A stretch of 64,000 nt of DNA, from assembly GCA_905221605.1 (NCBI GenBank), contig CAJNDS010000691.1:358391-422390 (forward strand), given 5' to 3'. The translations under genes and the position numbers were made by a program. The notes beneath the pieces were generated by a model. It was not told the origin of the DNA, did not search any database, and saw nothing but the letters and a program-made list of their open reading frames with translations. This document shows, in pieces, positions 44,601 to 56,600 of the stretch; positions within the stretch are counted from its first letter, which is position 1, and every line of letters starts with the position of its first letter. This stretch comes from Symbiodinium natans. Lineage: Eukaryota > Sar > Dinophyceae > Suessiales > Symbiodiniaceae.

Positions 44601-47600
44601 CAGCCTTATATTGCAATCCCGTTTAAGGACAGTTTGTATGAGGGGGAACATCCCGAGTTGAGGGCTTAGAGAGTTTCCGGGAGACCCTAAACCCTAGACC
44701 CTAAACCCTAAACCCTAAACCCTAAACCCTAAACCCTAAATTGCCCGACAGAGGAAAGAAACGAAGCAAACCTCGTGCAGTCCAACATCGAGGCAGACGA
44801 GCACCTTGCCAGCAGCAAAGTCGTGCCCGTAAGCCCACCTGTCTTTTGAAGTTAAGCCCTAGACCCTAAGCACTAAACCCTAAACCCGTATCCTGAACCC
44901 TAAGGCCCGACACCCAAGGAATCGCAGCAAGCATTTTAGGGCCACAGCCGATCCTCCTCAACTTCGATGTCCTTCAGCCACCATCCGCCTTTGCCTAAAC
45001 CCTAAAACCGAAACCCGAAATCCTAAGCCCTGACCCTTACCTAGGGCTTTGGGGTTCAGGGTTTAGGGTTCAGGGTGTAGGGTTTAGGGTTTTTTGGGTG
45101 CCGGCAAGCGAGCTGCCGAACTGCTCGCGCCTTCTAAGGCAGAGCGACCCGATGTTTCGGCGGATGGCTGCTGCCTTCGACGCTGGCGGTGCCAAAGGAC
45201 TGGATTTTACATAAGCTCAGACAACGTTCAGGTGTTCAGGGTGTACATAGGGTTGACCCTGAACCCTAAACACTAACCCGAAACCATTCAAGCCCTAAAA
45301 TGGGGTCTGTTGGGGCTTTCAGGCCCTGAAGGGTCATTGGGTTGAGATGTTGAGATGTTGGTGGGGGTTTCTGGGTCCTATTTTGCATATGCTTCTGAGT
45401 CGGCTGAGGGCGAAGGCCCGGGGCCCATAACTGAGGGTCCAACCAACTTCTTTGTTACCAGCATAGTTGGTAGGCCCTCGGGATGTGTTGTTTTTGTTCT
45501 CTGAAGTTGTGGGAAGTTTAGCGTTTCCCAGAATAGGGGTGCCCCGAAGATACCTTCCCAAAATGCCAAAAAACCTATCATGTGAGCCCCCCCCCCCCCC
45601 TAAAAAAAAAAAAAAGTAATGAGTAACAGACAAACAAAAATAAGGGGACATCCCTAGTTACGGGAACCCCCAGGTAGGCAGATGCTCGCTACCCTATATA
45701 CCCTGATTCCTGAACCCTAAACCCTGTAAACCTTTAACCCAGGTCGCTCCCAAACTCCTGATGCTTTTCGAGGACTGCTTCTCAGCCACCTGCCACTCGC
45801 AGAGGACGGGCCGTTGGGGTCTAGGGCTTTTTGGGTTTAGGGAAAAGGGCGCCCCAAAAAAGCCGTGCCCTGATCATATTCTTGTCCCCCTTGCGGCTCT
45901 TTGCTTTGTCTGGCCTGGCTGCACGCTCGTTTCTGCGGTGTTCCCTAAGGGACCCATGTACCTGTGTACATGCTTGGGCCTGAAAGTGTTGCTATAGTAG
46001 TTTTAGGGTTCAAGTATATATGCTATACGGTCACTTATCCCATTGCGGCTAGGGTACGTACACAAAAAGGGACCAACATGTTGAGAACCGACCATATAGG
46101 GGTACCTTATTGCCCTCATTATACGGGAGTCCTACTACATAGGGGGACTATATTGGGGCCCACTTACTCTCTTAAACCCCCGTACAGGTACATCGACCCT
46201 TTGGGAAAGCACGACTATGATCTCGAGAACTGACCATATAGGTACCCTGAACCCTGAACCCTAAACCCTAAACCCTAAACCCTGAACCCTGAACCCTGAA
46301 CCCTAAACCCTAAACCCTAAACCCTAAACCCTAAACCCTTAGGGCCTTGGGGGGCGGGAAGGGTTTGACCGCAAGGACATGTCCCTGATCTTCAACGGCG
46401 ACGTGAACATTTCCAAAGCCAAGGCAGCTGCGGAGGCCCTTTTCCGTAAGGACCGCCTAGGGTTTAGGGTTTAGGGTTTAGGGTTTAGGGTTTAGGGTTT
46501 AGGGTTTAGGGTTTAGGGTTTAGGGTTTAGGGTTTAGGGTTGGGGGTTGAGTGTTGAGTGTTGAGGGTTTGAGTGGGGCTCCAAACCTGGAGCTTGAACC
46601 TATGATGCACAGTGGCCGCTTACAGTACGATTCTGGACTTAGGTACCAGCTTTTCGTAGCTAGAAATGCGGAATGTGCTGTTACTGTAAGGCCCTCTGGG
46701 CCGGAGTATTGAATTTTAACAGGAAATGATGTGAGGTCTGGAAGAGCATGATGACAGGCCATACCACAGGGGGCGCAAGAGCGCACGTGTGCACCCCCGA
46801 AACTATCGATGAACTCCCCTGCTTGGCGTCGAAACCCAGCTCCCTAACCCTAAACACTGAACCCTAAACGTGACCCTTGTGGGTGCTAGGACGGGCGATC
46901 TTTTCCTGCGGACTCTCTTGGGCTTGGAGAACCGACGTCGGCGGCCTGCAAGATCGAGCAATCCAGGCAGGGTTTAGGGTTAGGGTGTAGGGTTTAGGGT
47001 TGAGGGTTTAGCGTTTAGGGTTTAGGGTTCACGGTTCAGGGTTTATTGCGCTACGCATGTGTAGCTGCAGGACAATTGGCTGCCAGCCTAAACTCTATTA
47101 AATCCCAAGTTCTCAACGCTAAACACCTACACCCCCTAAAGCCCCAAAGATCCCTCAACCCCCAAACCCTACAGCCCAAGTACCAATCCTCGGACCCCAG
47201 CGTCGTCCCTCATTCAATGCGTTTTTCGTGGGCTGAGGTTCCATTATCAACCCCGTTCAACCAACAAGTGCACCCACATTATTCCGAGGTTTCCCCAAAC
47301 CCTAACACCCCAAACCCTAATTCCTAAAACCCCAAACCCTAAAACCCTAAAACCCTTAAGCCTCAACCCTAAACCTTAAACCCTAAACCCTAAACCCTAA
47401 TTAAACCCTGAATCGCTCTTCAGGTTGTGCCCTGAATTGGACAGCTTTCGGCGCCAGCTTTGGGGAGAGAGTTCCTTCACAATGCCGCGACTTGGCCCCT
47501 ACCCAGGCTTGGTGTCTAGGGTTTAGGGTTTAGGGTTTAGGGTTTAGGGTTTAGGGTTTACGGATAGAATGGTAAGCTTAGAAAGCCCTCGTCGCTTGAT

Positions 47601-50600
47601 CGCGCTAGACCGAGACCTGATACATTGCCCTAAACCCTAAACCCTAAACGCCAAACCCTAAACTCTAAACCCTAAACCCTAAACCCACCGCAAGGAAGGC
47701 ATTGGAAGAGTTGCTGGGCGTCGCGGTCCACGCAGGGCCCGGGACTTCGGAGGCCTTGGCAGCTTGCTCACAGCCACCCCCGGCGATGATGCCCGCCTGT
47801 TGGAGGTTTAGGGTTTTAGGGGTTGTAGGGTCTATAGCTAGGCTTTATAGGGTTTATAGGCTTTATAGTCAGGGGCAAACCGATCAGGACGGCGTATGGG
47901 GGCGGATGGCACACAGCCTTCGGCAAAGGCCGTCGAACCCCCCTAGCCTTCGTCGAAACCCTTGGCCTTCGTCGAACCCCCGTCCCGGCCCTTGTGGCCT
48001 TCGTCGAACCTCCGGCGTTCATTTAGCCTTCGTCGAACCCTCGCGTTTTTTTTTTGGCTTTGTCTTGGCCTTTTGTATCGGCCTTCGTCGAACCCCCTCC
48101 CCCTTCGTCGAACCTCCCGGCCTTCGTCGAACCTTCGCCCGGCCCCCGGGCCTTCGTCGAACTTCGTCTCGGCCCGTTGGTATCCCGAGTCTTCGCCGAA
48201 GTTCCCCGGCCATCCTGCTCTTCGGCCATCCTGATGTGTTTTCCCTTTATATAGGGTTTGTAGGGTATACAGGGTTTACAGCCACCCCCGGCGATGATGC
48301 CTGCCTGTTGGAGGTTTAGGGTTTTAGGGTTATAGGGTTTATAGGGTTTATAGGGTTTATAGGGTTTATAGGGTATTATAGGGTATATAGGGTTTAGAGC
48401 TTGTGGGCTTGACCGCCCTGGGTGCAGGCACCCGGCGATGATGCCTGCCTGTTGGAGGTTTAGGGTTTTAGGGGTTTTAGGGTTTTAGGGTTTTAGGGTT
48501 TTAGGGTTTTAGGGTTTTTGGGGTTTTAGGGTTTTAGGTTTTTTGGGGTTTTTGGGTTTTAGGGTGTTAGCGTTTTGGGGTTTTGGGGTTGTAGGGTTTT
48601 TGGGTTTTTGGGTTTTTGGGTTTTAGGGTTTTAGGGTTTTTGGGTTTTTGGGTTTTAGGGTTTTTGGCATTTGGGGTTTTGGGGTTTTGGGGTTTTAGGG
48701 TTGTAGGGTTTTAGGGTTGTAGGGTTGTAGGGTTTTAGGGTTGTAGGGTTTTCAGGTTTTAGGGTTTTAGGGTTTTGGGGTTTTTGGTTTAGGGTTTTAG
48801 GGTCTTAGGGTTTTTGGTTTTTAGGGTTTAGGGTTTTGGGGTTTTGGGGTTTTGGGGTTTTGGGGTTTTGGGGTTTTGGGGTTTTGGGGTTTTTGCGTTT
48901 TTGGGTTTAGGGGTTAGGGTTTTTGGGGTTTAAGTCTGGTTTAGGGTTTAGTGGGGTGTGGTGCTTGTGATGCTTGTGGGCTCGGAGGTCCTGGGTGCAG
49001 GCTAGGAGGTCAAGGATTTCAGTCCTTGATAGGACCGGCCATGTTTGGGAAGGGATCTGTTATTTGAAAGGTTTGTAGGGTTTAGCCTAAACCCTCTATC
49101 CTAAACCCGCATCCCCGCTGCCCCCCCCCCCCCCCCCCCCCCCCAGAACGGAATTTTGGGCGTCTATTCGACGACCGAGCTGTCTTTTGGTGCGCAGGAT
49201 CTGAAATTGCGGCTGAGTATGGCTCGATTCACGTTCTTGGCTTGCTGCTGTCTGGGTATCCTCAGTTCAAGGGAATAAGATGCAACAAATAGCTTGAACC
49301 CGGGCCCACGCAACTCGGTAGGTCAGCATGTTTGATTGGGTTTTCAGCTTCGTTCGCATCAGATCGGAACTAAGGAACTGCCTGCAAGACGGGCTAGATA
49401 TTGATAAAGGTCAAGTACGTGGAACTCTGCAAACGAATTCGAGCACGCAACATTCAGAGTCAGGAGCGTGCTTGATCAAATGACAAGATGACCTGACCGG
49501 CGTGCAGTTTCAAGCTTGCTTAACATCACACCCCGCTGAATTTATTCATCGCGCTAGTTGACAGTAAGCGGGCTGAAGTTGGATGCCATGCAAATGCCCG
49601 CCATGGATGGGAAGTAGGACCGTTGAATCCTAAACGCTAAGCCGACGATGTGCAGACAGGCATACAGGTTGGTGTGCTTGTGTGGGCCCTCCAAGACTTC
49701 CTGGAGTCCTAAGCGCAGAAACTCACTCAATTTTTGAGTGAGGAGCCGCGGAGGTTGCACCATTCATCCAGGAACCTCCTCAACCTTAAACCGTCAACCC
49801 TCGGGCCTAAACCCTAAATCCTAAATCCTAAATCCTAAACCCTAAACCCTAAACCCTAAACCCTACCCCCAGGAATGCCTTTGAGCCGGAAGTTGACATG
49901 CCAGACTTGGGGCCACCCGACGAGGATGTGTGCAGCGCCGTGGAATCCAGCACAGCGCCGCCCCCTGGACCTTGATTTTTGGAATAATATTTGGGGGGTT
50001 CCGAACTAGGGAGGTACCTTATTGGGGTCTTTGTTATAAGAGGATCCTCATATTTGGGGGTCTACCTTGGGGGTCCCCCATTTTCGTAAACCCCCATTCA
50101 GGGTTTTGGGTTCAGTGTTTTAGGGTTTATAACCCCTAGGAGTTGAATTTACGGAGCAGCCTCCGAAATCCGCCCAGGTCGTCCGAGTCTCGCAACCCCC
50201 CTGTTGGGCGCATGGGCGGAGAGTCCTTGGTTCCTGTGGCTTGGTAGCGCAGTGGTACCCTTTTCCCTCTTTTTTTGGTTCTGGGTTCCCTTATAAACCA
50301 ACCCAAAAACGGGTGCCCATATTTTACTATGGTTACTGGGCTACCAAGGTGGGTGAGATGCATGAGATACAGGCATCCCAGGTGCTGGCTGTTCCCGGAA
50401 CAAGCAAGGCGGACGTCGTAGCCTTCGACGAGCTCTTTCAGAAATTCTGTGGGGCAGGTGGCTCGAATCAGTTTGCCTATTTTGAGGAGTGCTGGTCCAA
50501 ACCAGGCCGCAAGAAAGCCGGCAAGGCCAGCAACGGTGCCCTCGCCGACGCCCAGGAGGGAGCTCTTGCGCCGGTGGAAAAGGAGGGCAAAGAGCCGAAG

Positions 50601-53600
50601 GAGCGGCAACCGAAGCGGCCCCTCTTCGACCCTTTGCCGGTGCTAAGACTTGTTTCCGTCGTTTATTTACTTTTGTTTTTGTGTATGGGTGTTTGTGTGT
50701 GTGTGTGTGTTTTTGTTGTGTGTGCGGGCGATTTGCGTTCTTTGAAGTGGGGAGTGATGGGAGGGTGGGATGTGGAGTTGCGTTTTCGGTTCTGAGTTTT
50801 GGACACGAAAGGACCTGGCCAACTTGGACAAGGCCGCCAAGCCGATTGAGACCGAGCCGGTTGCCAAGCATCAGCTCAATGAGAAGGCCACCCAATGGCA
50901 ACTTCGCAAGGACGTCCCGCCGTCCCCGAGTGGCACTTGGAACTTGTGTTGCTTCGCTCCTAGAAGACCTTACAGAAGGGTAAATATACCAATAATGCGA
51001 GGACACTTTCTCTTCAAGGGTCGGCTACATAAACCCTAAAAGCCCAAACCCCGAACCCTACAAAAGTACATCGACACATCTCCGAGGTACATGATCGATC
51101 GGATCACGATGCCGAGTTGGCAGACATGGTCGAAGGTCTGCTTTGGCATGTGATGGAACCAATCCCTAATACTAGGGGCCTATGTAATGAAATGGTCCTG
51201 GTCGTTGCTTGTTTTGCATTTCTTGAATTTCATAAAGGGGGTTATCAGCGGTGATCATATAGGCAGGAGCCTGTAGTAAGTTTTCGGGTTTAGGTAATTT
51301 CCTCAGGTGTCTTTTGAGACATAGCGACGACATGTTTCCGGCCCCCTGCAAGCCTTGCCAGTCAAGCTTGGACACCGGGCCCGAATCATCCAAGAGCAGC
51401 CCAGAACCTAAAAAAGGGATGTGGCGATACACTTCGTAGTAGAGTAGGCAGCCGTTGACCTTTTTGGGGTCCTATATTAATATTCCATGTATAATCCCAA
51501 AGGGTACCTAATAGTTCTCCTAGGATACTGGACAACTAGGTGCACAACAAATACCGATCTTTCCTTCCAAAGGTGCATAAGCTTCTCCAACCTGACTCTA
51601 GCCTAAGCTTGCCATCTCCAAACCCAGGGTTCAGAATCGCTACTTAGGATTGGAGATCTGAGCTAAACCCTTTGTGGGAACACCCGCAGGCCCTAAGTAA
51701 ACAAAGCCGGCATGTCATAACAGGAACCCTCTGAGTGACCTGAAAACCAGAGAAGCTTCCATGTACAGTCGCCCTGAACCCTACACTCTAAAACCCCGTT
51801 AGCCTTCATCCATTGGACAGGTGGATTTTGCGTGCTTGGGTTTGCGCCCTCACCTCATGCTCAAGTTGGTCAAGAAGCCGCCTCCTTCGGGCGAAGGCCC
51901 TCACGGCTTCTCCGATCTATTCTCTACCGTGGTCGTGGAGAACACAGAGGTCCGCCGCCATGCACTTGTGTGTTCCGCGTGGCACGCATGCTCGCGCCCT
52001 CAACCGACAAGGCATGTGTGTAAAGGTGCCATTGGTAATGCAGTGCAACTTAGTACAAGTGCAGGTCTGTGTTTACTTAGCACACGTACCACATGCCTGC
52101 TTATGATGTTACGAACCATACATGCATCAAGCGAACGAGGCTGCAAACACCACGCGCCATGCGCCAGTCGAAAGTTTAGGACCCTAAACCCTAAACCCTA
52201 AACCCTAAACCCTAAACCCATTTAGGCCCGCACCCTCAAAGCTTCCATGGGCTTTCCCTATGAGAAGCCGGAGGTGATGAGGACCTTACGGAGGCCTAGT
52301 GTGTCCCCGTGGTTCGCTTTCCATACCCTAAACCCTAAACCCTAAACCCCTAAACGCCTAAACCCCTAAACCCTAAAACCCTAAACCCTAAAAGACTAAA
52401 CCCCTAAACCCCCCTAAATCCCTAAACCCCGAAACCCTAGACCCCAGACGTCCCCATTCAGAAGCTGAGGCCTTCCCATGGTTGGCTTCATCCAAGCCTG
52501 GGCGCAGAGCTGATGCGGCACAGCCGCACCATCCTAGACTCTTTAGGGTCTCTAGGGTCTCTAGGGTTTGGGTTTGGGGTTTAGGGTTTAGGGTTTGTGT
52601 TTAGGGCTCTTTGGGCTCTTTGGGCTTTGTAAGGTTTATGCTTTTGGGCTCTGGGGCATTTAGGGTTTAGGGCCAGTTTAGGGCTCTTTAGGTTCTTTGG
52701 GCTAATTGGGCTTTTGGGGTTGATGGTTTTCGAGGTTAAGATGCCTAGGACCTCAACTGTACATCTGTTTGGCTGGGGCCCTTGTGATTCAAGCACATTT
52801 TAAGTTTAGGTCGGCTGTCTGCATCTTACCGGTGCTCGTTTGGGGTTTTTCGTTTGGGGTTTAGGAGTTCAGTTCATACACGTCCTACTTCATCTTACTT
52901 GGGCCAGAAGCGAACTCGGTACCTGATATCCCCTACAGTACCATTGGAGGGGTCTTTAAAGGGAGCCACGTCCTCAGCTCCCCTTCTACGAACCCATAAG
53001 TCAGCGAAGCGAGAAGTGTTTAAATGGAGGGCGCCAACTTCTTCGCTCTATTGGCCTCCTTGCTTGACTGACAAAGACACCTTTTTGCTCCCAGACCCTG
53101 AGCTCTCCGAGCCTAAGGGCTGTTATTTGCTTAAGAACCCACCCAAAAATCAAAGATGACAATCCCTATACTGCCATTGTAAGGAAGGACCCTTCTCTAG
53201 TTTTTTTTTTTTTTTTTTGGGGGGGGGGGGGGGGGCGTGGTGGGTTCTTAAGCCATTAGTCAGTCGTAGGGTGTCGGGATCAGGGTGCAGTAGACAGCTG
53301 AGGATGGCGACGAGGGATTTGGCATTGGCGACGCGGCTGGCGAGGCCCAGCATTGTTTTGGTGAGCCCGTGGCTTGCCATCGGGGTTCCCTAAACCCTAA
53401 ACCCTGAACCCTAAACCCTAAACCTTAAACCCTATAAGCCTTGCTAGGGTGTAGCGGCTCTTGGGATATACTTGTTGTGTCCTTAGTCGGTCGAAGAGGA
53501 TCTTGTTTAGGAAAGGTTTTTTTCAGAGGGTCGTGAGGGCCAACCTGGCTATGGGTACCTTCCATTCCTTGAGACATCTGAAGTCAGACTGTTCCGATCT

Positions 53601-56600
53601 CGAGTACTTCTGTTCCTCCTGGACTCCTAGATGTCGGCTGCATCGCTGTTGGGTTTAGGGTTTAGGGTTGAGGGCTTAGGGTTTAGGGTTTTGGGTTTAG
53701 GGTTTAGGGTTTAGGGTTTCTTTAGGGTGGCCCCGCGGCGCAGTTGGATCTCTGAGCGTCCAACCGATGACTTGGCTGCGTGCCTGAACCCAAAACCCGT
53801 CCTTAGTGCACCCAGAGGGTTCATGTACTGAATATGGAGGAAATCTGCCGAAAAGGGCGCTGAGTCAGGGACAATCAATATGTAGACCCTTTCTTTGGCC
53901 GTCAGGAACCCGTGGCAAGCCCGCATTTTCTTCAAAGGCCCTTGAAGACTCTGCTTAGTGTAGAGTAGGTAAACCTTTCACCTTTTTGGGGTCCTGTATA
54001 CCCTTTATAATCCCAAAGGTTAACCTTTAGTTCCCCAAGGATACTGGACAACTAGGTCTCTGAATGTGTGGAGGACGTGGCTAAACCCTAAACCCTAAAC
54101 CCTAATCCCTAAACCCTAAACCCTAAACCCTAAACCCTAAACCCTAAACCCTAAAGACTCTAAGAATGTGTTGAGGACGTGGCCGAGGACTTCGACGGCA
54201 GCGGCCTCCCCGCCCATTTGGATGTCGACCCGCAGGACGTGACTCTGTTGGGGCTTTCTCGGCGATTTTAAGGTTCAGACGAGCTTGGGGGGTGTCTACC
54301 CAAGCCCTAAACCCTAAACCCTAAACCCCAAATCCTGATCTCTAAACCCTAGCCCTATATACTCTAAATCCTATAGGGTTGAGGGCCGAAGCATTTCAGG
54401 ACGATTTGGGATTTATCAGCCTTAACCCTAAACCCCAAACCATAAACCCAAAACTCCACGCCGTAAGGCCCTACTAAGGGCCACAGTGCTTCAGCCATGC
54501 GACCCAGCAACACCCTAAACCCTAAATCCTAAACCCCAAACTCTAAACCGTGGCTCTCACTTTCCTTTGCACCATCGGAGCCCGGTTTAGGGTTTCAAGG
54601 TTTAGGGTTCTGGGCTCCAGGTAGGTTAGGGTTTAGGTTTTAGGGTTAGGGTCTAGGGTTTAGGATTTAGGTTTTAGGGTTTGGGTTTAGGGTTTGAAGT
54701 TTTCGGGTTTGGGGTTTAGGGTTTCGGGTGTAGGGTTTAGGGTTTAGGGTTCAGGGTTCGATGTTCACAAAGGAGCTCTTCCTTGGGCCGAACGACAAGG
54801 CCGAAGAAGCCCCAAACATCTCCCGGAGCCTCTTGCCCCAAACCCCCTAAACCCTAAACCCTATAAACCCTAAACCCTAAACCCTAAACCCCCCTAAAGG
54901 GCCAAAACCCCCAAACCCTAAACCCTAAACCCTACTCCCCTCCTGATATCCCAGAACTTCCTAAGCTTGCAGAATCCCCGACTCCCCTAACCCTAAACCC
55001 TAAACCCTAAACCCTAAACCCTAAACCCTAAACCCTAAACCCTAAACCCTAAACCCTAAACCCTAAACCCCCAGCACCCCTACAACCCAGACCCTGAACC
55101 CTCGGAGAGCTGGTTTAGTTGCTCCTAGGACCCCAGATCCCAGGCAACAAAAATGTGGTGATGAACTCTTTTCCAGTCTTAGTAATTATTGTTTAGGGTT
55201 TAGGGTTTAGGGTTTAGGGTTTAGGGTTTAGGGTTTAGGGTTTAGGGTTTAGGGTTTAGGGTTTAGGGTTTGATTTATGACTGTCATCATCATTACTGCT
55301 ACCAATATATGAATGTATGATCAGCATGAGGCTTGTGGACAGAAGGCTTGAGGATGTGAGTGGAGGTTTGGCACGGGGTCAGGTTGAGGGTTTGCACCTT
55401 TAGTCGTACTATGGGGCGAGGCAGGATTGGATTCTCGGCTCTACTGAGGCTTTTAAAGCCATGTGCTCTTTTTTTTCCGGGGGGGGGGGGGGGGGAAACC
55501 CTGAACCCTAAACCCTTAACCCTTAACCCTTAACCCTTAACCCTTAACCAAGCCTTGCGCGCACTGTCTCAGCGTGCGTCAGACCGTCGAAGGATGGTTT
55601 CTCGGTGAGGCGACAGGTAGCCCACATCCAACGCCCGAAACCCCTCCCCTTGAAGCCGGAACCCGCACTGCAGGAATCAGATACCCTTATACTAACAGTC
55701 CTTAATAGGGATTAAAACGAGGGGTACTAGAATCCCCACTGAGGACTGTTAAGTATAAGGGTGAACATCCCAACTTGAGGGTTTATTTAGCGCAGATCTG
55801 AACATCCACAGCACTGCGAACCCTAAACCCAAAACCCTAAACCCTAAACCCTAAACCTTAAACCCTAAACCCTAAACCCTAAACCCTATTTTTCTGAAGG
55901 TGCTACCTGGCGGTGACGGTGACAACCTGGGTGACGTAGGACCCTTGTCTGCAGCGTCTGAGGCAAGCCCGAAATCCCAAGAAACCAAACCCCAAACCTG
56001 ACAATGCCCCCCAACCCCAAAACCCTTACCCTAAGCCAGAAACCCCAAACCTCACACCCCCAAGCCCGAAACCCTAAATCCTAAACCCTAAACCCTAAAC
56101 CCTAAACCCTAAACCCTAAACCTCCAGGTATGGAAGATGTTTCCGGCACCTTCATGGAGGGGGGACTCGACTTCGAGCTCGCTGAGAAGCCCAACTCCGC
56201 GGAGAGCATCGACATCGCCGCGGGCTTAGGGCTTAGGGTTTAGGGTTTGGGGTTTAGAGTCTGAAGGTTTTAGGGTTTTGGGGTTTTAGGGTTTAGGTTT
56301 TAGGGTTTGGGGTTTTGGGTTTGAGGTTTGAGGTTTGGGTTTAGGGTTTTAGGGTTTTAGGGTTTAGGGTTTAGGGTTTGGGGTTTGAGGTTTGGGTTTT
56401 AAGGTTTTACGGTTTTGGGGTTTAGGGTTTAGGGTTTGGGGTTTGGGGTTTGGGGTTTGGGGTTTGGGGTTTGGGTTGTAAGGTTTCAGGTTTCAGGGTT
56501 TTAGGGTTTTAGGGTTTTAGGGTTTTAGGGTTTAGGGCTTAGGGTTTAGGGTTTTTGGGTTCGGGGTTTAGGGTTTTGGGGTTTTAGGGTTTTGGGGCTT

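Larger units (their letters stand above)
47806..49872 (+). other. Large CAP-H intron with duplicated exon ends and TTTTAGGG arrays
   Basis: A 2-kb interval between two CAP-H exons. It holds the TTCGTCGAACC minisatellite, two extra copies of the upstream exon's 3' end, a 450-bp array of 7- and 8-base telomere-like units, a C-run (49120-49144), and about 600 bp of unassigned unique sequence (49150-49790). A CCCTAAA tract lies just before the next exon. Confidence 0.5.

Noticed and set aside
46446-46451. GTAAGG as the donor of the CAP-H exon at 46.34 kb
   Set aside because: It would shift the next exon out of the LCPELDSF frame; GTTTAG at 46462 keeps it.
48019-48254. Several frames through the TTCGTCGAACC region
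   Set aside because: They arise from the minisatellite; all frames give repeated FVEP/SSN/STKA patterns.
50341-51006. 221-codon minus-strand frame
   Set aside because: It is the shadow of CAP-H exons, which show family motifs on the + strand.
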